Shown here: piece after piece, positions 8,453 through 15,327 of the stretch
Position numbering within the stretch: the stretch's first letter is position 1
Layout: each line of letters starts with the position of its first letter
NCBI RefSeq assembly: GCF_030009775.1
Contig: NZ_JASCTH010000024.1
Location: forward strand, 1-64,000
DNA from: Actinoplanes sandaracinus
GTDB lineage: Bacteria; Actinomycetota; Actinomycetes; Mycobacteriales; Micromonosporaceae
Direction: 5' to 3'
Length of the DNA stretch: 64,000 nucleotides
The notes under the pieces: generated by a model
Told to the model about the DNA's origin: nothing
The model's input: the letters and a program-made list of their open reading frames with translations, nothing else
Database searches by the model: none
Position numbers and translations under genes: made by a program

Positions 8453-11400
8453 ATGGGTTTCGACGGTTTCATCTCGTACAGTCACGCCGCCGATGGGCGA
8501 CTCGCCCCGTGTGTGCAGCGTGGCCTGCACCTCATGGCCCGGCCGTGGCACCGGCGTCGCGCGCTGTGGATATTCCGCGATCAGACCGGTCTGTCGGTGA
8601 CGCCGACGTTGTGGTCTTCCATCCAGGATGCACTGGATGACTCGGAGTACTTCGTGCTTCTCGCCTCGCCGGAGGCGGCCGGATCGCTGTGGGTCAATCG
8701 TGAGATCGAGCATTGGGTGAACACGAAATCCCCGGCTCGGATCCTGCCAGTGGTGACTGACGGCGTTTGGCAGTGGGATGCCGTGAAGCACGATTTCTCC
8801 GCCGATTCGACGTCGGTCCCGCCCGCACTGCGAGGGGTGTTCGCCGAGGAACCGTTGCATCTCGATCTGCGGTGGGCGCGTGACAAAACCCAACTGACGC
8901 TGAGGCATCCCCGCTTCCGAGATGCGATCGCCCGCCTCGCTGCACCGATGCACGGAATGACCAAGGACGACCTTGAAGGTGAGGACGTCCGCCAGCACCG
9001 TCGCGCACGCCGACTGTGGTCTTCGGCCCTGTCCATGCTGCTCATACTGGCAGCGGCCGCGGCATCGATGGGAGCCGTCGCTGTTCGAAACGGTGATCGT
9101 GCCGCGGCCGCCGGGGCCGAGGTGCGCCGCCAGCAGGAGTCTGCCGAGAACAATCGAGCGGCCGCTGAACGGTTCGCGGCGGAAGCCCGACAGCAGGAGC
9201 AGGCGGCACGCCAAGAAGGCGAGAGGGCGCGCCTGGCCGGCGTCGAGCGACAGCGCCAAGAACGGCTGGCTCAGGAGCAGGGGGCAGCGGCCGAGCAAGC
9301 AGCGGCGGACGCTGCCCGGGAGCAGCAGAATGCCCGGCGACAAGGGCAGATCGCGGACCGGGCGGCCCAGCGAGCGGCCGATTTCGAGCAGATCGCCCGA
9401 GAGCAGAAGGCGGCGGCGCAACAATCGGCGGGCGAGACGAAGCGAATGCAGGAGATCCTGGCCCAGCAGCAGCGCAATGCGGAGGCCGCAGCCGAAACCG
9501 CTCGTCAACAGGAGAGGATCGCGAAAGAGCAACAGCGCCTGGCGGAGGAGTACGCGGCGGAGGCCGAGCGCCAGAGTCGGATCGCCCGGGAACAGAAGCA
9601 ACTCGCGCTGGAGGCCGCAACGGAGGCCGAGCGGCAGAAACGAATCGCGGTGGGCCGGCAGTTGATGAACGAGGCGAAGGCCGGCGCGAATGGCGAGCCC
9701 GCAACGGCATTGAGACTCGGGCTGGCGTCCGAGGGCGTCCAGGCCGATGCGGAGAGCCGGATCGGGCTGACCTCTCTTACGACGTCGACGCGGTACGCCG
9801 CCGCCGTCATGAGGGACATCAGGCTGGTCGCCCACGGCCCCGGCGACGTCGCCGCCACTGCCGGCGCCGACGGCACGATCTCCCTCTGGGACCTTCACGA
9901 TCAGGCGCACCCCCGCCGACTCTCGACGATTCCCCAGGCCGGTTTGCTGAGAGCCCTGGAGTTCAGCCCCGACGGCCGCACGTTGATCGCCGCTGCCGGG
10001 GCGCCGGACGTTCGCCGGTGGGACGTCGCAGACCCGGCGCAGCCGGTTCCCCTGGCGCCGCTCGCCCTTCCCGTGCGGGTCTACTCGACCGCTTTCAGCC
10101 CTGACGGACGAACTGTCGTCGCCGGATCGGACGACGGAAAGGCCACGGTCTGGGATGTGAGTGAACGAGATCGACCGGTCTTGCTGTCGAGTTTGAGCCA
10201 TGGTCCGATGGGTGTTCCCGAAGTGGCGTTCAGCAAAGACGGCCGCACCGTGGCCACCCGGTATGGGCCCACGATCATCTGGGACCTGACATATAGAAGC
10301 CGGCCATTCAAGATGCACGTGGTGGAAGATGAAGGGGTCAGCCGGCCCGCGTTGCACCCGAACGGCAGGATCCTCGCCATTGGCGCGAGTGACGGCACCG
10401 TTTCCCTCTGGGATCTGCTCAGCCCTCGGCGGCTGACGACGCTCAAGGTCAGTGACAGTCAGATCGGGACGGTCAGGTTCAACGCCGACGGCACCGTTCT
10501 CGCCGTGGGACACGCCCGGGGAATCACCTTGTGGGATGTCACGTCACCGCCCGTTCCGCTGCGCAAGGCCGATTTGCTTGGCGACCACAGTGTCTTTTCG
10601 GTGGAGTTCACGCCGGATGGTCGATCGGTGGCGGGAGCCGGCCAAGGGCTGACGCTGTGGACGCTGAAGGGGCCCGGCGAGCCGCAGTTGGTGAAGGCGC
10701 TCGCCGACAACGAGCCTCCGCGGGCAGTGGGATTCGCGGCGGACGGGCGTTTGATGGCTGCCGTACACCATTCGGGCGAGGTGAGCTTCTGGGACACCTC
10801 CCAGCCCGGCAGGCCGGCGCCGCGAGCGACCTGGCCCAGTGGCGCGCCTGTCATCGCAGCCGGATTCAGTCCGGATCTGAGCCTCGCCGCGCTGGCCGGG
10901 CGAGACCGGAAGGTGAGGTTGGTCGACGTAGCGAACCCTGCGTCGCCGAGGCCGTTGGGTGAGATCGACGCGGGAGACTTCGTCAACACGGTGTCGCTCA
11001 GCTCCGACGGACGAACCATGGCCGTCGGCACCTCCGGGGCGGTCGTGACGCTGTGGGACATAACCGACCGTCGCGGGATGACCCCGATCGCGCGTTTGAC
11101 ACAGGGGAACGCGACCGTGGAAACCGTCAGGTTCTCGCCGGACGGCGGGTCGCTGGCCGTCGCTGTCAGCGGCAGCGGTGCGGTCCGGTTGTGGGACCTG
11201 CGCGACCGGACGAAACCGGTTGCCGCCGCAACGTTGCCCGGACCCGACGACTACGTGGTCGGGCTGGCCTTCAGCTCGGACGGCAAGAAGCTCGTGACGG
11301 GCAGCGAGAACACGGTGAACTTGTGGGACATCACCGACCTCACTCACGCGAGCCGTCTGGCCACCATCGCCACCCCGGTCAGGTCGGTGGCACTGAGCTC

Positions 11401-11773
11401 GGACGACCACACCCTGGCCGCCGTCGTCGACACGGGGATGGTGCTGTGGGACCTTTCGGACTGGACAAAGCCGGCCCGACTCGTCGCGTTCCCGAACAAC
11501 CAGATCCGGCGCGCAGTGGTGGCTTTCGGCCCGGACGGACGGACCCTGTTCACCGGAGGAAGTGCGTACGCCGGAGCACGGTCGATCCTCTGGGACATCG
11601 CTGCTCTCAACGATCTCCGCGCCGATCCCGTCGGGCAGGCGTGCGCCATGGCCGGCCGCGGCCTCAGTGTGGAGGAGTGGACGCGCTACGTTCCTGAGTT
11701 CCCGTACGAGCCGTCCTGCCCCGGCGATCCGCGGGCATCTGCGGGCACGGCCACGGGAGGGCGCATCCGATGA
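8453..11773 (+). CDS. TIR domain / transmembrane / coiled-coil / WD40 beta-propeller protein
   Basis: A 1106-residue multidomain protein. Residues 1-150 form a TIR domain beginning GFDGFISYSHAADG. The segment SLWVNREIEHW matches the WxxxE arrangement around the catalytic glutamate of NAD-cleaving TIR domains. A basic patch (HRRARRL) precedes one membrane helix at about 187-210. Residues 219-403 are an almost pure Ala/Glu/Gln/Arg coiled coil, then a RQLMNEAKAG...ALRLGLASEG helix typical of the lead-in to WD40 regions in STAND-like proteins. Residues 446-1062 hold about 13 WD40-like blades (FSPDGRT, LWDL, LWDIT repeated). The layout suggests a sensor propeller outside or beside the membrane, a helical stalk, and a cytoplasmic NADase or scaffold. 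ATG 8453 places the start right at the TIR fold. It heads a three-gene block with the next two genes. Function is unproven. Confidence 0.82.
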   Translation: MGFDGFISYSHAADGRLAPCVQRGLHLMARPWHRRRALWIFRDQTGLSVTPTLWSSIQDALDDSEYFVLLASPEAAGSLWVNREIEHWVNTKSPARILPVVTDGVWQWDAVKHDFSADSTSVPPALRGVFAEEPLHLDLRWARDKTQLTLRHPRFRDAIARLAAPMHGMTKDDLEGEDVRQHRRARRLWSSALSMLLILAAAAASMGAVAVRNGDRAAAAGAEVRRQQESAENNRAAAERFAAEARQQEQAARQEGERARLAGVERQRQERLAQEQGAAAEQAAADAAREQQNARRQGQIADRAAQRAADFEQIAREQKAAAQQSAGETKRMQEILAQQQRNAEAAAETARQQERIAKEQQRLAEEYAAEAERQSRIAREQKQLALEAATEAERQKRIAVGRQLMNEAKAGANGEPATALRLGLASEGVQADAESRIGLTSLTTSTRYAAAVMRDIRLVAHGPGDVAATAGADGTISLWDLHDQAHPRRLSTIPQAGLLRALEFSPDGRTLIAAAGAPDVRRWDVADPAQPVPLAPLALPVRVYSTAFSPDGRTVVAGSDDGKATVWDVSERDRPVLLSSLSHGPMGVPEVAFSKDGRTVATRYGPTIIWDLTYRSRPFKMHVVEDEGVSRPALHPNGRILAIGASDGTVSLWDLLSPRRLTTLKVSDSQIGTVRFNADGTVLAVGHARGITLWDVTSPPVPLRKADLLGDHSVFSVEFTPDGRSVAGAGQGLTLWTLKGPGEPQLVKALADNEPPRAVGFAADGRLMAAVHHSGEVSFWDTSQPGRPAPRATWPSGAPVIAAGFSPDLSLAALAGRDRKVRLVDVANPASPRPLGEIDAGDFVNTVSLSSDGRTMAVGTSGAVVTLWDITDRRGMTPIARLTQGNATVETVRFSPDGGSLAVAVSGSGAVRLWDLRDRTKPVAAATLPGPDDYVVGLAFSSDGKKLVTGSENTVNLWDITDLTHASRLATIATPVRSVALSSDDHTLAAVVDTGMVLWDLSDWTKPARLVAFPNNQIRRAVVAFGPDGRTLFTGGSAYAGARSILWDIAALNDLRADPVGQACAMAGRGLSVEEWTRYVPEFPYEPSCPGDPRASAGTATGGRIR

Positions 11774-11814
11774 CTCCGCCGGGCGGCGCCCCGGAGCGAA
11801 CCCTTCACCAAAGG

Positions 11815-11840
11815 CCGGCCGTGACCGCGCGGACGGCCGG
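11815..11840 (+). terminator. possible weak hairpin between TIR-WD40 gene and next gene
   Basis: CCGGCCGT (11815-11822) pairs with ACGGCCGG (11833-11840) across a 10-base loop. No U-run follows, so it may be an attenuator or simply a GC-rich palindrome. It sits in the 129-base gap between two same-direction genes. Confidence 0.3.
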
Positions 11841-11902
11841 AAATGCGTTTCTCCGATCGCGTGCGCTCCATAGGATCTCCGGTGATCAAAGGAGATGACA
11901 CG

Positions 11903-13912
11903 GTGGGCGATTTCCAGCAGTTCGTGTCGGATGTAACTACACGTCTGTCCGCGATGTCCAAGGGCGAGTTGTACGTCGTCGGCGACGGCCTCGACCGGGA
12001 CTCACTCTGGCTCACCTTTCTCGATTCCTTCCCCGCCGGCACCAATCTCCGGTTCCGTGAGCGGTCCGAGTACGACTGCTCGACCTGCCGCGCGTTCGTC
12101 AAGAACTTCGGAAACGTCGTCGAGATCCACGACGGACAGGTCCGCACCGTCTGGTCCGGGGTGTCCGCATCCGATCCGGTCTTCTCCGTCGTCGCCGCCG
12201 CAATGGACGAATTCGTCGGCACGCTGCCGTTGTCCAGCATCTTCCGGTCCAGCGAGGCGCAGTACGGGACACCGACGACCCGCACGCTGCGCGACGGCCA
12301 GGTCGAGGTGTGGCACCATCTGCACGGCCGGGTGGAGAAGCGGCATCGCATCAAGGACGTCGGCGCGGCACGGGGCACCTTCGACGCCGCGGTGCAGGTG
12401 TTCCAGCGTGGCCTGGCCGAGCTGAGCCAGCACGCTCTGGACACCGTCGTCGACCTCATCGACGACAACGCCCTCTACCGCGGCACGGAGCATCGCCGGG
12501 CGGTGACCGAGTTCCGGTCGCTGCAGAACCGGTGGACGCAGGCGGCCGACCGCCGGGCCTTCGTCTTCGCCAACGCCATGAACCCGGCGGCCCGGTTCCG
12601 CAACACGGTGATCGGCACCCTCGTCCAGGATCTCTCCGCGGGCGTCGACCTGGAGCAGGCGGTCCGGTCGTTCGAGACGAAGGTGGCACCGCAGAATTAC
12701 CAGCGCCCCACGGCGTTGATCACCCCGGCCATGGTCAAGGCCGCCATGAAGACCATCGACGAGCTGGGCATCGAGGAGTCGTTGCAGCGCCGGTTCGCCC
12801 GGCTGTCCGACGTATCGGTCACCAACGTGCTGTGGGTCGACAACGACACACAGTCGCGGATGAAGGACGGCATCGAAGGGCTGCTCATGCAGGCGGCCAC
12901 CACCAGGTCGTCAGGTGCGCGCCTTCGTGACGCGAAGCCGGAGGAGATCCCCGTGGTCGCCTTCATGAAAGACATCCTGCCCGGTGCCGCGACCATCGAC
13001 CTGTGGGTCGCCAACAGCCACGAACCGCACCTCGTCAGTCTCACCACCGGCCGGCACCCGACTGCCCCGCGGCTGTTCACCTGGGACAACGATTTCGCCT
13101 GGTCCTACAACGGCAACGTCACCGACTCGATCAAGGAGAGGGTCAAGCGGGCCGGCGGCAACGTCACCGGCAAGCTGCGGGTGAGCCTGTCCTGGTTCAA
13201 CCACGACGACCTCGACCTGCACGTGTTCGAACCTAACGGCGACCACATCTGGTACCAGGACAAGCGCAACAAGCTGGACGTCGACATGAACGCGGGCGGG
13301 CCATTCTCACGCGAGCCGGTGGAGAACGTCACCTGGGCCCACCACATCCCCGACGGCGAGTACCGGATCGAGGTGAACCAGTACAACAAGCGGGAAAGCA
13401 CCCAGGTCGGCTTCGTGATCGAGACCGAGAGCAACGGGAAGATCGAGCATTACAGCTACGAAAGGGCGGTCGGCCAGAAGGAGACCGTCGAGGTGGGCCG
13501 GATGACGGTCGCCGGCGAGGTGATCACCGCTTTCCGGCCGGGTGAGGACATGCGGGCGGGCAGCGCCGGCAAGGACCTGTGGGGCATCACCACCGAACAG
13601 TTCGTACCGGTGTCCACCATCATGTACTCGCCGAACTACTTCGACGACAGCGAGGTCGGCAACCGCCACTACTTCTTCATCCTGAAAGGGTGCGTGAACG
13701 ACCAGCCGACCCGGGGGATCTACAACGAGTTCCTCCGCGGCGATCTGCAACCGCACCGCAAGGTGTTCGAGGTTCTCGGCGACCGCACCAAGTGCGAGCC
13801 GTCGGAGGATCAGCTGTCCGGCCTCGGCTTCAGCTCCACGGTCCGCAGCTCTGTGGTCGCCAAGGTGACCATGACGGGCGGCCGGCGCCACCTCGTCAGC
13901 ATCCAGTTCTGA
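11903..13912 (+). CDS. uncharacterised 669-residue protein with DUF2135/YfaP-like beta domain
   Basis: No enzyme is recognised. The N-terminal part (ELYVVGDGLDRDSLWLTFLD, then ECD-type CSTCRAFVKNFG near residue 50) has a paired-cysteine motif. A long helical middle follows. At about residues 422-520 a beta domain reads LRVSLSWFNHDDLDLHVFEP, VTWAHHIPDGEYRIEVNQY, which resembles DUF2135/YfaP-type carbohydrate-binding-like folds. The C-terminal part contains ILKGCVNDQPTRGIYNEFL. The start is GTG 11903 because AAAGGAGATG lies 8 bases before it; upstream in-frame starts lack a site. It sits 129 bases after the TIR-WD40 gene and 31 bases before a small helical protein. From memory the last two proteins resemble a pair found in phage and bacterial genomes of unknown function; this was not checked. 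Confidence 0.7.
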   Translation: MGDFQQFVSDVTTRLSAMSKGELYVVGDGLDRDSLWLTFLDSFPAGTNLRFRERSEYDCSTCRAFVKNFGNVVEIHDGQVRTVWSGVSASDPVFSVVAAAMDEFVGTLPLSSIFRSSEAQYGTPTTRTLRDGQVEVWHHLHGRVEKRHRIKDVGAARGTFDAAVQVFQRGLAELSQHALDTVVDLIDDNALYRGTEHRRAVTEFRSLQNRWTQAADRRAFVFANAMNPAARFRNTVIGTLVQDLSAGVDLEQAVRSFETKVAPQNYQRPTALITPAMVKAAMKTIDELGIEESLQRRFARLSDVSVTNVLWVDNDTQSRMKDGIEGLLMQAATTRSSGARLRDAKPEEIPVVAFMKDILPGAATIDLWVANSHEPHLVSLTTGRHPTAPRLFTWDNDFAWSYNGNVTDSIKERVKRAGGNVTGKLRVSLSWFNHDDLDLHVFEPNGDHIWYQDKRNKLDVDMNAGGPFSREPVENVTWAHHIPDGEYRIEVNQYNKRESTQVGFVIETESNGKIEHYSYERAVGQKETVEVGRMTVAGEVITAFRPGEDMRAGSAGKDLWGITTEQFVPVSTIMYSPNYFDDSEVGNRHYFFILKGCVNDQPTRGIYNEFLRGDLQPHRKVFEVLGDRTKCEPSEDQLSGLGFSSTVRSSVVAKVTMTGGRRHLVSIQF

Positions 13913-13943
13913 TCCCCTGCCCCGACATCCGGAAGAGGCCACC

Positions 13944-14339
13944 GTGACCATTTTTGAAAAGGCGACGCGGGAGAAATTCCGCTACCCGTCGACCAAGGGC
14001 TTGCTGACCACGGAACAGCTGTGGGAGCTTCCGCTGACCGCCAAGTCCGGCTTCAGCCTCGATGACGTGGCCAAGGCCGTCAACGCCGAACTCAAGGCCA
14101 TCGACACCGAGTCGTTCGTGGCCACCGAGACCAATCCGGCCAAGGCGACCCTGGAGACCAAGCTGGAGGTCGTCAAGCACGTCATCGCCATCCGCCTCGC
14201 GGAGGACGAGGCGGCGAAGGCGGTGGCGGCCAAGAAGCTGGAGAAGGAGAAGCTGCTGGCGGTGCTGGGCCGCAAGCAGGACGCGGTCCTGGAAAACCTG
14301 ACCGAGGAAGAGCTGCTGGCCCGCATCAACAACCTGTAG
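13944..14339 (+). CDS. uncharacterised 131-residue helical partner protein
   Basis: A soluble protein with an N-terminal domain (FEKATREKFRYPSTKGLLTT, EQLWELPLTAKSGFSLDDVA) followed by a charged helix rich in Ala, Glu and Lys (residues about 70-115, AEDEAAKAVAAKKLEKEKLL). It ends LTEEELLARINNL. It has no membrane segment or catalytic motif, and looks like a small adaptor or virion-type accessory protein. GTG 13944 follows GGAAGAGG at a good distance. The 31-base gap to the preceding gene argues for one transcript. A strong hairpin follows at 14374. Confidence 0.72.
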   Translation: MTIFEKATREKFRYPSTKGLLTTEQLWELPLTAKSGFSLDDVAKAVNAELKAIDTESFVATETNPAKATLETKLEVVKHVIAIRLAEDEAAKAVAAKKLEKEKLLAVLGRKQDAVLENLTEEELLARINNL

Positions 14340-14373
14340 CCCGCCGACGATCAACGTCTACTGGCGTCCCCAC

Positions 14374-14432
14374 GCGGTTCGGGTACCGCACTGCCCTCGG
14401 TCGACATCACGAGCGCAGTGCGGTCGAACCGC
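14374..14432 (+). terminator. long hairpin after the three-gene block
   Basis: GCGGTTCG (14374-14381) pairs with CGAACCGC (14425-14432), and inside it CCGCACTGC (14386-14394) pairs with GCAGTGCGG (14415-14423). This makes a long imperfect stem 35 bases after the stop of the 131-residue protein. There is no U-run, as is common for high-GC actinobacterial terminators. Confidence 0.6.
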
Positions 14433-14482
14433 ACCACCCTCATCTTCCACGCCATCGCGGGTCAGAAGGCCCTCAAAGGAAG

Positions 14483-14514
14483 CGAACCGGATTCCCAAAA
14501 GGGCATCCGGTTCG
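14483..14514 (-). terminator. terminator of tRNA operon 1
   Basis: CGAACCGGAT (14483-14492) pairs with ATCCGGTTCG (14505-14514), with an inner CCC-AAAA-GGG tip. It lies 11 bases past the 3' end of tRNA-Val on the minus strand. Confidence 0.8.
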
Positions 14515-14525
14515 ATAACTACTGC

Positions 14526-14600
14526 TGGTGGGCGATACTGGGATCGAACCAGTGACCTCTTCCGTGTCAAGGAAGCGCGCTCCCGCTGCGCCAATCGCCC
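14526..14600 (-). tRNA. tRNA-Val (GAC)
   Basis: A complete cloverleaf. The acceptor stem GGGCGAT pairs with ATCGCCC, the anticodon stem CTTCC/GGAAG encloses TTGACAC (anticodon GAC), and the T-loop is GGTTCGATCC. The 3' CCA is encoded. It is the last gene of a Gly-Cys-Val operon and is identical to the copy at 36916-36990. Confidence 0.96.
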
Positions 14601-14628
14601 TTGCAACCGCTTCCGAAGAAGCTAAGCG

Positions 14629-14699
14629 AGGTGGAGACGGGATTTGAACCCGTGTACACGGCTTTGCAGGCCGTTGCCTCGCCTCTCGGCCACTCCACC
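14629..14699 (-). tRNA. tRNA-Cys (GCA)
   Basis: The acceptor stem is GGTGGAG/CTCCACC, and the anticodon stem ACGGC/GCCGT encloses CTGCAAA (anticodon GCA). The discriminator base is U, as expected for cysteine. CCA is not encoded. It is the middle gene of the operon. Confidence 0.96.
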
Positions 14700-14737
14700 G
14701 AGGCGGCTGATGCAAGGATCAGCAACAGCCTTCTCCG

Positions 14738-14810
14738 AGCGGACGACGGGATTCGAACCCGCGACCCTCACCTTGGCAAGGTGATGCGCTACCAGCTGCG
14801 CTACGTCCGC
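14738..14810 (-). tRNA. tRNA-Gly (GCC)
   Basis: The acceptor stem is GCGGACG/CGTCCGC, and the anticodon stem TCACC/GGTGA encloses TTGCCAA (anticodon GCC). CCA is not encoded. It is the first gene of the operon, 33 bases downstream of the promoter -10 element. Confidence 0.96.
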
Positions 14811-14843
14811 TTGTCCCCCCAGGTTTCCCTGGCGACGGATGAA

Positions 14844-14873
14844 ACCTTAGCCGAGCCTCCGGCCTGATGCCAA
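14844..14873 (-). promoter_or_regulatory. promoter of tRNA operon 1
   Basis: TTGGCA and TAAGGT are separated by 18 bases on the minus strand. The second tRNA operon has TTGGCG-N18-TAAAGT in the same place relative to tRNA-Gly, which supports the call through independent copies. Confidence 0.75.
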
Positions 14874-14910
14874 AGCGCCCCCCGGTTCAGGCGCTCCGCA
14901 CCTGCTCAGA

Positions 14911-14935
14911 CCCCCTGCCGGACCTCGGCAGGGGG
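14911..14935 (-). terminator. rho-independent terminator of the 62-residue protein gene
   Basis: CCCCCTGCCG (14911-14920) pairs perfectly with CGGCAGGGGG (14926-14935) around a 5-base loop. It lies 8 bases past the stop of the minus-strand gene at 14943-15131. Confidence 0.8.
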
Positions 14936-14942
14936 GGTTGGC

Positions 14943-15131
14943 TCAGCGGGTCTCGTCCAGCAGCCGGCGGACTTCGGCGATCAACTCGGACTGGAACGTG
15001 GCCACGCTGCCGTCGACCACGCCGACCCGGTAGTCCTGGCCGGTCTCCGGGTCATCGGCACGCGACTGGTCGCGGACGCCTGCGGAGCCGTCGGTGTGAC
15101 CGGCGGTGTACGCCTGTAGTGCTTCCTCCAT
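14943..15131 (-). CDS. small hypothetical protein, 62 residues
   Basis: ATG 15131 has a strong GAGGAGG ribosome site 5 bases upstream; the longer open frame to 15347 has none and runs into the divergent promoter. The protein is acidic and soluble (EEALQAYTAGHTDGSAGV, DDPETGQDYRVGVVDGSVAT) and ends in an amphipathic helix (FQSELIAEVRRLLDET). No family is recognised. A perfect hairpin terminator follows. It diverges from the GGDEF-EAL gene. Confidence 0.6.
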   Translation of the reverse strand: MEEALQAYTAGHTDGSAGVRDQSRADDPETGQDYRVGVVDGSVATFQSELIAEVRRLLDETR

Positions 15132-15327
15132 GGGGGCCTCCTCGAACACGCGCGACAATGTCGCACGCCGGAGAGCCGGGGCGTACCGGTCGTCCGCCGG
15201 AGTGGCCGCGCTCCGTTTCTCGGCGGCTGCCGACCGGGCAGCGGCCGTGGCCGGACGAACGGCTGGTGACTCGGGTCGCTCTTCGCCGGTTCGATAAGAC
15301 GGGCCCCCGTTCGGCCGATGGAGGGTC

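Noticed and set aside
8360..10513. 717-codon minus-strand frame opposite the TIR-WD40 gene
   Set aside because: Leu/Arg-rich mirror of the coiled-coil coding; the plus strand carries the recognisable domains.
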